From positions 7,124,438-7,188,437 of the forward strand of contig JAJEKV010000040.1 of the NCBI GenBank assembly GCA_021234155.1: a DNA stretch of 64,000 nucleotides, in the 5' to 3' direction. The DNA is from Isoetes taiwanensis (lineage: Eukaryota > Streptophyta > Lycopodiopsida > Isoetales > Isoetaceae). Under the pieces are notes generated by a model. The model was not told the DNA's origin, ran no database searches, and was given only the letters and a program-made list of their open reading frames with translations. Below are positions 9,987-21,931 of this stretch, piece after piece. Each line of letters opens with the position of its first letter. Within the stretch, counting starts at the first letter, position 1. A program made the position numbers and the translations under genes.

Positions 9987-12396
9987 CTAAACTTTCAAGG
10001 AAATTTTATGCACCATCGTCTCTTTATGTATTTTGTGACAACTTTTCTCCACCAGATCCAGCAGCTTTTCAATATTGATTGCCCATGAATTAAGTACTTC
10101 GTTGCTGTCTTGGCTAATCTGAAAAGATATTACACCTGCAGGTCTATCTATCTTAGCAATAAGTGCCTTGGAGACTACCATTTCTGAAAGGCGCTCCTCA
10201 GTTTCCTGAAAAAGATAAACAGCATTACATCTGAACTAGCAAACATTACAGACATGACCAGTTTGATATTAATATTTTGTACCTGACAACTCAAGCATAA
10301 CAAATCTGCTAGTCGCTTCAATGTAATCCTTGAATAATACTTTGAAACCACAATGATATTCTGCAATGCAGCAAGGGGAAAATCAGCCATCATAATAATA
10401 GTTATTGTGCCAATATCTTCTCAATCAGGTTTGCATTGTCAATGAACTCACATGTTCAATGACACGACGTAGGAGATCATCATGTGCCTTATCTCCCAAC
10501 TCCCCCCCAGTTAGCTTACTCTCCTGCTGAAAGTCTGGACCATATGTTTCCCAGAAGCTATCCCATCTAATGACTTCCATTGTGACAAAGTTTTTTAGCA
10601 ACAATCTGCAACGCACAAAACACAAATCATAGAAAATAAGTACCATAAACTAGATGTGAAGGAAAGCTAAATATAATGCAGCCACCACCTAAACTTGGGC
10701 AGCTCCACAAGCTTCTTATCCTCAAGCGTGCTATTTAGGAGGCTAGATCTCATGCTGTCATGAGGGGCTAAAACAAGATACCAGCATATTTTTCTAAGAA
10801 CCTGAAATACAAGACACTGTATTTAGCAAATATGTTGTGCAACATTCTTTCCAACAATGATAAATATACATACGGGTATCCACTGTGAAGGGTCTTCATT
10901 AATAGCTGGTGTCTCATATATTGCACGGTAACAGCGGCATATTTCCAGGTATTCGTAGCTGTGTGAGTAGTACCTGCACCATGAATGGAGTACCAAGATT
11001 TAGTCATGAATATAATTACATGTTGCCATATATGAGCGAACCTGATCATCAGTTCATAATACAATCTTTTTAATTCCAAAAGTGAAGGAACATCTGGAGC
11101 AGGTGGTTCAACAGCAGTTTCTCCCTCCTTTTTCTTCTCCTTCGCATCTGTTACAAATGCACGAGGATTGATTTTCCTTGAAAGAATTTGCGCCCGCATG
11201 TAATCTTTCCTATCAAGGCATAAACGAACCTGACACGCATATGAAATAATTTAGGGTGCATATTGAAATGAAATAATTGATGCAAATGACAATCCCTAAT
11301 ACTCTCATAAATCCACTCTTATGAACATATCAGATACATACTTGTTCAAGGATAAATGCAATTTTTTCAGTCTTCGCCATTGCTCCAAAAGTTTCAACCT
11401 GCACCAAGCAGTACCAATCAGGCACCATCTAAAGCTTTTCCAACCTAGACAACAATTTTCTTCAATAAAGAACAGCATGCAGTCTTGGCAATGCTCCTTA
11501 TTATAAAACAGCATGCTGCTTGTTTTCTGTGCATTCCCATGGTATTATGCAAGAAACACTTACAGCAACTTCCTGCATCAACTCAGCAGCCTCTGCAATT
11601 AAGCCCTGTTCTTCCTTGATCTTGGCACCCATTCTATTTCCACATATATCTATACCCAGTGCGGTCAGCACAACTTCACTGAAGTAGATTCTCTACAGGG
11701 TGTGTACTTTTACCTTTCCAGCTGAAACATTATTGCGAGTCTTAATTAGGTCCATTTGTTGTTCAAGGTCAGGAGCCTCATCAACATACTGCATTGCTTG
11801 TTGAACCATGGATGTAACTGCCTGCAGCCAAAACAGTACGTACCAGTAAGCAATTTAAGATTTTTATGTTGGGGCAAAATCTAAAAAATGGCTAAGAAAG
11901 AGAAACGCCTCCGTTGTTCCTTGAATGTACTTAATAATCTAACCTGTTTAAGCTGACCACGGCGCTTCGAGAGAAGCACAATTTGGTCATTTAATGTTTT
12001 CCAGGCCTTAGCATCGTAACAGAGCTGTATTATTGCAACCACAACCTTGCGTGTGCCGGAAACATCTGCAGCAAGTCTCATCTGCTTCTCAAGGTTGAGT
12101 AAAGCCTCTAAGGCCAAATCCAATTTCCCATCCTGATATGAAGCCGAAAAACCAAAAGCGGCATTTGAGAGACAACATATAGATAGATCTCATCATTTCC
12201 AGCATATCCAAAGCAAAACAAGCAACATTCCGTTCATATGCCCAACACCCTAAAATTACAGGAAGGAAGTGATAACCTGAAGAGCAACGACCCTCTGCTT
12301 CTCAATATCTCTATCTAGCGCGTCGTAATCAACGCCAGCCGCTTTGGAGGACGAAGAAGGTTGTGCCATCGCTGTGTCCTCCTCCATGGCGCTCAT
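9987..12396 (-). CDS. RPN5: 26S proteasome non-ATPase regulatory subunit RPN5 (PSMD12), possibly frameshifted
   Basis: This encodes a lid subunit of the 19S regulatory particle, a PCI-domain scaffold protein of about 440 residues in plants. Eleven GT-AG exons, in minus order: 12277-12396, 11944-12132, 11714-11821, 11564-11649, 11342-11398, 11042-11229, 10874-10973, 10689-10801, 10452-10605, 10283-10360, 9987-10205. The start is [12 protein letters not shown]; an inner Met could also serve. Family signatures include [60 protein letters not shown], and [19 protein letters not shown] at the C terminus. All exon phases join except at exon 4. It begins IYVEIE as expected, but the next eight codons of the family are replaced by five bases, so the frame is lost before AKIKEEQG. 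Either this copy is broken or the sequence has an error there. Confidence 0.9.
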
Positions 12397-13589
12397 TTTT
12401 GGCAGCTAGGTTTGGGTCCTTCAGCAATCTTGTATTTCAGGCTATGTCTGTAAATACTCAACGGCTGCGATGCATTAAAGCATTCTTTTTTTGAACTCTT
12501 GTTGTAGCCCAAATGTCAAATATTCCTTTAGTTGGCCATGGCTTAGAATCTTGTATTTCTGCTTTATGTATACCTATGGGTCATGTTCTTGACGACCTTG
12601 GCTCTCTAGCCCTTAATTTTTTGCATTAAAACCTTAACCTTAGGATGCCAAGGGCCAGGACTAGGTTTGGGGCACTTGTGTATACGTGTGCAAGATCTTA
12701 ACAGCATTGTGCCTCCACAGGATCTAGACAATCCGCAAAGATCATACATTTCGAAGTTAGGTTTCCAGGCATCAATTTAGGGACATTGTCATTTCTGGAG
12801 TAGGGTGATATCAATCAATTAATACTTTGGCAAATCTCATTTGTATTTGGCTAATTTTTGCTATTTTTTGAAATTTTTATTCTATTAAAAATCGCCAAAA
12901 CCCTAATGGTCAAGTGCAGATTTTAGCCAAATGGCAAAGAATAGCCACTAATTTATACCATGGATGATATACTATGTATGTGTGTTGTGAGGCCTTAGCA
13001 GCCTTGGTCATACATTTGAAGTATTCTCCCAAGCACTGGGGATTTGGGACATGACTAAAGTCATGTCTAATATTGAATCTATTGTGTGTTCTAATCCAAT
13101 CACTTGCTTCTTGTATACTTCCATGATGTTAAATTCGCAAAGTCAAAATTGGAACTTTGAACACGAACTGTTACTTTATAAATCCTTAGTACAAGCAATT
13201 GCATTATAGGTTTGAAGTATGGGGCCCTAGCCTAGCCTTGGGAATGTAGAGGGAGGAGGAGGAGGAGGAGGAGGAGGAGGATATTTGTCATACACAAGTA
13301 AATCTAACCGTGAGATAACTCCTGTATTATACTTTAAACATGTGATTCTCCTACTGTGATGTGTCTATATGCGAGAAGGTAGCAGAGTATTGACCTTTTA
13401 GTGGTTGATGTCATGGAAAGGGCGCCCTGGAGTTGTCACGAGGATATTCACAAAGGCAAACATTTGGCAGCTCCATATATTGTCTCCTCTTCCACTACCA
13501 AATGGGTGGCAATTGCAGATCCCACAACCCAATTGGGTTCGTACATAGTGCTAGCTTTGAGATAAGTTGCTCCAGCTTAGTGATAAGTT
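12397..13589. other. RPN5 upstream region and intergenic DNA
   Basis: This holds the RPN5 promoter side and AT-rich intergenic sequence. No gene is recognised. A (GGA)n microsatellite of about ten units lies at 13,250-13,281. Confidence 0.5.
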
Positions 13590-14680
13590 ATATATAGGCT
13601 CTCTTTATAGAACTTTGTAATATTGACAATATTACAACCTCACAATAATGAGAATCCATATAGACATCGACTTAATACTTTCTCATGTTTGAATATTCCA
13701 CAATGGTCATTTGTTCAACTACTATAACCATGACTTTTCCCATGTGCATTCTGACTCGTGAATTCCCTTGATCTATTCCATCTCCGTACCCCATTGGCTA
13801 TGATGACCCCTGCTGTCGTGCATACCTCTATCAGTAACACTTTTGGTGTTGATTTCCGCCTTATCTTCCGTGCATCTTTTTCATTCTTCTAATCTTGTAG
13901 TTTGTATGCATTGTCTACTTATCTCACTGATGCTCGTGAGTTGTGCATGTTCCTGATTTGTTCTGGCATTCAGATATCCTACCAATATCATTGGCCCCTC
14001 GTCCTTCCATTTCATGATAATCTCGCCTAGATCCAGCAGTTCCAGTTTATCACTATTTGGCGGATAGTATGCTATTATTATGATTAAATCTTTTTTGTTT
14101 TGTAGATGTATGCTCAAAAGCATATATCTTTTATTGACATCAAAATTTACAACACATGCCTTATTGGCTACACTATCTTTTATGTAGCAGGCTAAGCCTG
14201 TGATTTCTCTTCCTATCTTAAAATCTTTACCTTTCCAACATGTAAAAAGCTGATACCCTTCTTCATCTGGCAGTCGTTTGGTATTATGTTCCCACCTCTC
14301 TACTAGACATATTATGTCATAATCATGGGCTTCCTCAAGTCTTTCTCCATCATCTCATGGGTACCTGGTACAGTTCCAGTACCATATAGTTAGCGCTTCT
14401 TCCCCTTGGGCTGGTCCTTTGAGTTTTTTGTCCGCTCTGGTTCGTTGGTTAACTTTCTTGCTTGCCCCCTGGTCTTCGCAATCGAGCTCGGGCCCAGTAC
14501 CGATTTTGCTGTGTTTGCTCTCTGCCGTCCCCGCTTCCATTTCCCCCTCCTCTTGATGGCTATGTCAGTGCGAGAGCTCCCTCCACTGTTGCTCTTATAT
14601 CCAATTCTAGCATCACCGGTGTCACTGCCCGGGTTTTCTCTTCCTCTGGCCCTTTCGATCTGATGGTTGTTAGTCCTATG
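13590..14680 (-). pseudogene. LINE ORF2, endonuclease domain (split LINE, 3' part)
   Basis: Minus-strand frames rebuild a LINE endonuclease domain in order: EALTIWYWNC near 14,380; VNKRYMLLSIH, then IIIIAYYPPNS near 14,060; GPMILVGYLNART near 13,980, which is the GDFN-type metal site with D changed to Y and F to L; then AGVIIANGVRRWNRS and FTSQNAHGKS near 13,750. Stops and frame changes lie between the blocks. The reverse transcriptase that should follow at lower coordinates is absent, so the element is 3'-truncated near 13.6 kb. The matching ORF1 is at 27.6-28.3 kb on the same strand, separated by the inserted gypsy element. Confidence 0.75.
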
Positions 14681-14692
14681 CAGCCAGGCAGA

Positions 14693-15241
14693 TGACTATT
14701 CCTGAATTCCATGCAGGGCAAAGCCAAGGGACCAGGTCAAGCGTCGGGTAGCAGCCCCTCCCCCCCAAAAGACCACTCAGAAGTCCACGCTCCAGTCAAA
14801 GAAGAGAGCCAGACAAGACAAATGATGGCCTCCGGGAAGTTCGACCTTAAGTTAGCGGGATTCTAGGCACTAATGACGCACTACAAGATTCCCTTAAATC
14901 ATGCATATGATCTAAGAGTTGGTGACTGAGATCTGCCATCTACTTATTTTGGGCCCAAGGCCATTGTACTATATATTACAGATAGATCTTGAGTTTTTAG
15001 ATGAGATTTTAGTGTTGTCTCGTTTCATTCCTCTCGCTTGATGAGAGTTCATGTACTCTTATTGATATTCAAGTAGCCTTATCTTGACACATTGTCTCCT
15101 TCAGTTTCTGTTTATTTCATTCTTTCTTTTCTGATCTCTTTGCAAAATCCCGCGTGACACTCTACTAAGATTTATCTGCTTGATCCAAGGGTTCTCACAG
15201 AGGGCTGTCTTGCAGATTATCTCGAACCCAGACCCTAAACA
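14693..15241 (+). repeat. 5' LTR of the gypsy element
   Basis: It matches 27,015-27,564 along its length, for example GCCAAGGGACCAGGTCAAGC, AAGAAGAGAGCCAGACAAGA, GTTCATGTACTCTTATTGAT and CACAGAGGGCTGTCTTGCAG. It starts TGACTATTC and ends CTAAACA, so the ends are TG..CA. A TATA-like TACTATATATTA lies near 14,968. The two LTRs differ at many positions and by several small indels, which implies an old insertion. Confidence 0.9.
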
Positions 15242-15258
15242 CTGTCATCGCTGCCGGA
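15242..15258 (+). other. Degenerate primer-binding site, tRNA-Asp type
   Basis: CTGTCATCGCTGCCGGA directly follows the LTR. Compared with the tRNA-Asp-complementary site TGGCGCCGTTGCCGGGGA used by several plant gypsy lineages, most of the positions agree, including the TGCCGG core. The assignment is by similarity only. Confidence 0.5.
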
Positions 15259-16680
15259 TTTTAATTCTTCTTTCCCCTTGTCAAGATGTCTGCTCGTATC
15301 TCAGCCAAACTGCAGCTCAATTGGATCGCCATCAGCGCAGGGAAGCTATTCGCGAAATATATGATGCTGATTATGATATTGAAGATGGCCGTATTCGCTC
15401 ACATGCTCAATCTGCACTGCCTACTCCACGTGTTTGCTCTAGGTCGAGGTCTCCCCCAGTTTGCAAACACTGCTCTCAACCGCGGTCGCTCCATCTCACT
15501 CTGGTGCATCACACTCCTCATTATTTTCAAATGCCAGACAACACTTATATCCACATTCCCTCTGGACCAACACCATTGCTTTCCCAACCGTCTTCTCCAC
15601 AGCATGGTATGGGCTACCCTCATGTTTCTTTTGGTCCCCCTCATGTTCAAGAATATCTGTCTTCTCCATCTTTTCAACCTCCAGTTCAAGTTTACAATAT
15701 CAGTGATCTCAAACTTAATGAGGATGGCACCCATGGCATCTCGCCAATTGATGCACCCCTTTCAGGACCTCCTAGTTTCATGGCCCCCACGCTCTCAGCC
15801 CACGGCTGTACCTCACAGTTATATTCCTTCTTATGCTCCACCAATTTATATGCAAGTTCTTGCCCCGTCGACTGTTCACAATCTCAAGCTTACCTATCCA
15901 ATTTTTGGGAATGCCAAGGGAAAGCCCCTTGACCAGAGTGCTCAAAACTCTGACTATTCTGAACGGTCACTCTCAGACACCACTCAACCACGCTGCGTGG
16001 CGCTCCTCATCAGTGGCTTATGGCGGATGATGATCAACAGCTTCTTAAGCAACTCAATAACCTCCAACAATAACCCATAGAGTTTGCCCATGATTTTGCA
16101 CATCATCTCCATATTCTGGTTAGCAAACTACAAGAATACCCTACGCAAAGCCAAATCTTAGTTTGGTTTTTGCAGGGCCTTCCTCCAGCTATTCGCCTTA
16201 TGACCGAGTATTTGCAGCCTAAGACATTGGATCAAGCTATCGAGTTGGTCAACCATTTTGTAAACGTGTCTTCCCATAGTGTTTCTCTCACGGATCATTC
16301 TTTCATTCCTTCTGTCGTGATGCCCCAGAACAAAGTTCAACCTCATCAGTCTGCTCCACCCTAATGCAGCCAAATCTAGTGTCATATTTGCAAATATCAA
16401 GGCCACCTGGCCAATGAATGCAATTCCACTAATGGTCCTCCTCACTGCAAACATTGCAACATGTGCAATCACGCCATTGAAGAATGCACCTGTGCTCATC
16501 CTACACCTTTTCGGCAAAAAATGGTCTTCCAAGTTCAAACCATGCCTCAACAATATTTCCAGCCTCAACAATATCCACCGCAACAACAATATCCACAATC
16601 AACAACCTCAGCAATCACGAGGTCAAAACTCACGAACTCCTTTTGATCCATCCAAAGCTCAATACTATCACTGTTAAGAA
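15259..16680 (+). pseudogene. gag: gag of the gypsy element, two zinc knuckles
   Basis: This encodes the structural capsid/nucleocapsid polyprotein. The frame open from about 15,180 to 15,932 reads as a basic, Ser/Pro/His-rich N-terminal region (for example QRREAIREIYDADYD). After a frame change, two adjacent CX2CX4HX4C zinc knuckles appear at 16,380-16,421 (CHICKYQGHLANEC) and 16,446-16,487 (CKHCNMCNHAIEEC), all eight ligands present. A Gln/Pro-rich tail follows. The frame is broken at several points, so no complete Gag can be made. Confidence 0.75.
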
Positions 16681-17503
16681 TGGGGTCACACCACCACGGC
16701 GTACCCACAACTTCCTCAGGTCCAACGAACAATTTCCAGGAACGAATCAAACTGCCTCAATCCAACTCACTGCCTATCAACTGTGGGTCGCCAATGGCAA
16801 ACAGGGCCCTCGCCCTGTACTGAAGAAACCACCTTGTGCGCCTCAACAACAGAGACTCCAACAAGCGACTACAACTGCTCTCTTGATCTGCAGGCTCAAG
16901 AAGAAATCTACAAGCCTTAAATCCTCCGGTTCAAGAGTCCAATTGGGTAGGTCTGGTCTCACGCCAGCACTTGGGCACACGCCCCTTGACCATCTCAAGA
17001 CATGCAATCTGCTTTTGTTGTCGACACTATTCCTCATGAGGAATACAGGACGGTCCATTTCGACCCCGATCTTGACATGCTCATGCCTCATGTCATGCCT
17101 AAGGTTTGCCAAACTATTCTCAAGCTTATGCCAGCTGCCAAAGGATGCACGCTTGCTAATGTTCATGCCACCACACATGCTCAACAGCGTCAGGATGCGT
17201 CCTCGACATCTAAGACCCCCTCACGCACTCAGCCGTATCCCAACATTGCTGCTGAAGTGGAATTCCTCAAGGAAGTTTTTGCTTCGAGGCTCCCGCACCA
17301 TTGGATCCCCCTGATCCTTTGCTCATGTTCCTTGGAACTCCAAGAAGAGCTTGCCAAAATCAAGATTTCACTCAGACTCTCTACTATACTCAAGCTATGT
17401 CTGACACATAAGAAACAGTGCCACTGCCCACAGTTCTTGTTGGTGCAGTTGCCACTTCTACACCCACGGTTCACGCTACTGTTGGGAATCAACAATTAAT
17501 CAT

Positions 17504-17960
17504 GTGCAGATTGATGGAGGTAGTGTTGTCAACCTCATCACAGATAAAATTTGGAGAGAATTGGACATAATTCAACTCTATCATGCCCCCTATGACATCA
17601 CGCTTGCCAATAGCCACATCACACGACCGCAAGGCATCACTCCTATTCTTCATATCAATATTGGTGATCTCAAATTCCCTTTGGAATTTGGTGTTTGGAA
17701 AGCTGGCGAGGATCCTGGCAATTATGAAATGCTGGTCGGATGACCTTTTCTCAGCCAAGCCAAAAGTATTCACTACTGGGCTACTGATCAATTTGTCATC
17801 ACCGATGGTACATTAAATGCCACGATGGATCTAGAAACGAGGAAACTCATTTCGGTTGAACATGCTAAACCATCCCTCTCTGATAGTGACAGAGGATCTC
17901 CAATCCAAGCCCCCGCAGCTAATCTACCTTTGTCTTCCTACCCTGAGTATGTTGATCCTT
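17504..17960 (+). pseudogene. Retroviral-type aspartic protease of the gypsy element
   Basis: The active-site segment reads VQIDGGSVVNLI near 17,504. The usual D-S/T-G triad is D-G-G, a variant common in some plant gypsy lineages. After YEMLVG the frame hits TGA at 17,741, where the family has Arg-Pro-Phe-Leu. A CGA-to-TGA change explains it. The same frame continues PFLSQAKSIHYWATDQF downstream. A second stop (TAG) follows YPEYVDP near 17,960. Upstream, the frame shifts just before the active site. Confidence 0.7.
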
Positions 17961-17968
17961 AGGGAGAT

Positions 17969-19770
17969 ATGAGTCTTGATCAAGACCACGCTGTGGCTTC
18001 CTTGCTTGATCCTTATCTTGCACATTGCAATCACATTCAGCGTGTTGACATCCACCAGGATGATAATGATCCTCTAGGCCTTGTTGATGTTGCTGTTGTC
18101 ATGAAGCAACCCTTACTTGACGCCACTCAACAGCCTCTATTTGTTTTTATCGAGAGTGCTAACCCGCCAGTGTCGTTCCAACCTCCTGCTCATACTGTCA
18201 CTAATACAGAAGTTATTTCGCATATTCAAACTCCAGAAATTGAAGTTATTGATTTAGGAGACAACCAACCCATCCGGTTGGCTGCCAATCTCCCAAAAAC
18301 TTATAAAGCTCGAGCTCTCAGTCTCTTCAAGAAATTCAAGCACATCTTTGCATGGAGTTACAAAGATTTATGAGGTATCAAAAAAGAATTACGGGAACTC
18401 ACAATTCCTACCAAGCCTGATGCACACCCAATCTAGCAATGACAGTACCAGCTGAATCCTAATTATCGTGACCGCGTCAAAGCCAAAATTGATAAACTTC
18501 TGACTGCTGGGTTTATCTACAAGGTCAGACATTCTGAGTGGGTGAGCCCCATTGTTATTGCTCTCAAGCATAATGGCAAAATACGCATTTGCATGGATTA
18601 CAGGAAGCTCAATATGGCCATGGAAGGTGATCATTTTCCGCTACCCTTCACAGATCAAGTTCTTGAAGAAGTAGCTGGCCACGAGATGTACTCCTTCATG
18701 GATAGCTTCTCTGGCTACAATCAAATTTCAATTAAAGCTGAAGATCAGTTAAAAACTACCTTCACCATGTCGTGGGGCACTTTTGCCTACAAAATGGTGC
18801 CCTTTGGACTGTCCAACTCTCCTTCTACTTTTCAACGTATTATGCTTTCTATTTTTCAGGATTACATGAAAGAAAATGCTTTTCTGCAAGTCTTTCAAGA
18901 TGACTTTTCTGCTTACAGCTCCATGGATGATCATCTTGACAAATTGGAGTTAGTCTTTCGAAAATGTGATGAATCTGATATTAGTCTGAATCTGGAGAAG
19001 TGCACTTTGGTGTTCTTCTTAGCCACGTTGTCAGTAAAGATGGCATTACCACAGACCCTATAAAAATCATTTGCGTGTTCAAAGCTCAAGCACCTTCCAA
19101 CATCAAGAAAACACGCTCATTCCTTGGCAAAGTAAATTATTATGCAACCTTCATTCCTGGACTAGCTGCCATTGCGGAGCCCATTCATAAACTCACGGGT
19201 GACGAATCCTCTTGGGCTTGGAATCCCCAAGTAGGTGCAATGTTTAAAAAATTAAAGGTTCTGCTCACTCAAGCTCCTATTCTTGTTCCACCTCAATGGG
19301 ACAAATTATTTCATGTCCATGTGGATGTCTCGACTTTTGCCATTGGTGCTATTCTTTCTCAGGAATGTGATTCTCATACTGACAACCCATTAGGTATGCA
19401 AGCAGGAAACTCAATCCTGCGGAAAAAAATTATTCTGCCACGGAGCGTGAAGCTCTAGGACTAATCTTCTATGTACAACGGTTCCGTCGTTGGGTAGCAA
19501 AATCAAGTTCTTTATTGATCATCAAGCTCTGCTCTATTTAATCAACAAAACCAATCCCACGGGACGCATTGCCCGTTGGGTACTACTTCTTCAAGTGTTT
19601 GTGCCCTTTAAAATTATTTACAAGGCAAGCAAGTCTCATGTCGTGCCTGATTATCTTTCACACATCCACATGGATGACCCATCCACGGGTGTTTTTGATA
19701 CTTTTCCAGACGCTCAACTCTTCTTGATCACGGCCATGCCCCCGTTGGTTTTACGACTATCAGCAATATC
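17969..19770 (+). pseudogene. pol: Reverse transcriptase and RNase H of the gypsy element
   Basis: The RT palm is read from about 18,450: GFIYKVRHSEWVSPIV, then IRICMDYRKLN near 18,580, and MVPFGLSNSPSTFQRIM near 18,790. The catalytic box at 18,893-18,904 is FQDD instead of the usual YVDD/FVDD. A frameshift near 19,010 moves to the thumb, with RSFLGKVNYYATFIPG. RNase H starts at about 19,310 with VHVDVSTFAIGAILSQ and continues after another shift with FFIDHQALLYL and VVPDYLSHI. Stops near 18,371 and 18,434 precede the palm. Order and motifs are those of Ty3/gypsy; the enzyme is inactive as written. Confidence 0.85.
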
Positions 19771-19789
19771 TTCTCTCTGGTGCATTACC

Positions 19790-21043
19790 GTCAGAAGACC
19801 CATGTTTTCTCCTGAGAAGCTACGCTCACTCAGTCAGCAGTTCCTCCGCGAAGTCCATGAATATAGCATGGTCGCTGGACACCTATATAAGCGTGGCAAG
19901 GATATGGTTTTGTGCAGGTGTGTTCTTCCTCATGAAGTCTCGGGGATTGTTCGTCAAGCCCACGAAGACCTAGGTGGAGGACATTTTAGTGGAGATAACA
20001 CAACAAGGAAAATTTAGCTGACTATTTCTGGCCCATGCCGTTCAAAGATGCCTACGCTCATGCGCGCAACTGTGATGTCTGTCAGCACATGGGATGATCC
20101 ACACCCCGTGACGTGCTACCCTTAACTCCAGTTGCCACGTCGTTGCCCTTCAGCAAATGGGGAATGGATTTTATTAGGCCCATGGATCCACCTGGGCGAT
20201 ATTCCCGTGCTCGCTACATACTTGTTCTCACTGATTATGCCACTAAGTGGGCGGAAGCCTGTGCACTTCCTGATAACACTGCTGCAAGCATGGCAAAAGT
20301 ACTTTACACGCATGTCATCACACGATTCGATTGCTCCACCGAACTCGTCAGTGACCGAGGTGTTTATTTCGTTAATAAGACCATCAAAGAGTTGGCGGAC
20401 TATTTGCATATTCATCATCGGAAGAGCACTCCTATTATCCACAAGGCAATGGCCTTGCTGAAAGTACCAACAAGACTCTCATCAACATTTTGAAAAAAAA
20501 TTGTGATGCTTCTAGAACCGATTGGCAGAAACAATTATCTACTGTCTTATGGGCTTACAACACTAGTTACAAGATTGCTACATGGCAGACACCATTTAAA
20601 TTGGTTTATGGTCAAGAAGCTTTAATGCCTTTCGAGTTTGTTCTTCTATCTCTTCGTTTTCAACTTGCTACAATGCATGATCCTCCTGCTGCTCTACAAG
20701 AGCGCGTTTATCAGTTACAAAAATTAGATGAGCTTCGCCTATTTCAGAGTTCTTGCTGGGCAACAAATTACAAAAATCATGGCACGACAAACGTGTCAAA
20801 ACAAAAACATTTAAGGAAGGGGATTTAGTTCTTCTTTATGATTCCAGATACAAAATTTTTCCAGTGAAGCTGAAATTTCGGGGGCTTGACCCTTATCAAA
20901 TTCTTCAAGTGATCCAGCCAAGTGTGTTTCAACTTGCAGAGTTAGATGGCTCTCCATTACCTACTCTGGTTAATGGTTTTTGCCTCAAACCTTTTTACAC
21001 GAACACAACAGATACAAGTCAAGACACAGACACGCACGATTGA
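19790..21043 (+). pseudogene. Integrase of the gypsy element
   Basis: An HHCC zinc-binding N terminus (QAHEDLGGGHFSGDNT near 19,955, with the Cys pair NCDVCQHM near 20,070) is followed by the DDE core. The first Asp is in WGMDFI (20,165), the second is in LVSDRGVYFVN (20,350), and the Glu is in NGLAEST (about 20,450), the last in a shifted frame. The C-terminal part ends at 21,043 after DPYQILQVI and LVNGFCLKPFYTNTTD. A stop at 20,017 and the shift before the catalytic Glu break the protein. The segment from 20,501 onward is repeated at 23,221. Confidence 0.85.
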
Positions 21044-21931
21044 ATACATTATCTTACTTATATTAACAAGGAGACGGATTACACAAAAATTTGGGCATCG
21101 CCCTTACTTAATCGCAAAGGCCTCGCCCTATAATTCTACTCTAAAAAATCCTGGCTACTCCGGGTTCGGAGCAGCGCAAGCCCGCAGGATCACAAAACCC
21201 TGTTCAGGATCATAGCGGAGGTGCAGGATGACGTCCTAGTAATTGGACATCGGATTTGGGTTATTGGCAGATCCAGACAGCCAGCCATCCATAGGATGGC
21301 ACGGTTCTTCATCCTCCATAAGTCAAGATCATTCATTCGGCATGTAATCCATTCGAGACAATTCTTGAGCATAGTGTTCACCATCTCCATTGTTGCAAAT
21401 CATGAGTTCTAGCTTCGTTCCTTGTTCACCTTATATAGTCCTACCGCCTGAGGGCTGCCACGGTGGCCCAATCAAATTTTTGCTGACGTGTCTGCATGCA
21501 AGGTACATTCCAATTCAAGATTCCTATATCTCGCTGCAAATCTAGTTGCGGTACCGTCTCTCTGGACTGCTGTTTCTGCCATCACCTTTCTTTAAAGTGT
21601 TCGGACTCTCGAGTTGTACGTTTTAATTATGTTCACTTAACACCAAACTGGTGTCAAATCATTATTCGTACATCACCACGACGTTCCATCGAACCGTCCA
21701 TTCCAGTTCATCTTTACCCTTGATTCACTCTCAGTTGGCTTTCGAGACTTAACCAAAAATTTTGATTCCGCAACCTTCTTTCATCTGTGCTGCCATCTGG
21801 CACTACCAACGGCTTAGATTCTACTTTCGAAATTGCCTATAAAATTCTTGGCTGAACAAATGCAAACCCTAACGCTTCTGCAATTGCTTCACTCTTCGTC
21901 TTCAACTTTCCAAACTCTTCCGTCGATCGCC
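21044..21931 (+). promoter_or_regulatory. Spacer with possible internal promoter before the extra ORF
   Basis: This is non-coding DNA between the integrase stop and the downstream ORF. A TATA-like GCCTATAAAA at 21,835-21,844 lies about 90 bp upstream of the ATG at 21,932. A second TATATAG motif is near 21,434. Both recur in the second duplication unit (24,559 and 24,158). An own promoter is an inference. Confidence 0.35.

Noticed and set aside
15286-16080. 264-codon frame beginning at ATG 15,286 as gag
   Set aside because: Its translation is unusually hydrophobic; the overlapping frame from 15,180 reads like a basic gag region and is the better choice.
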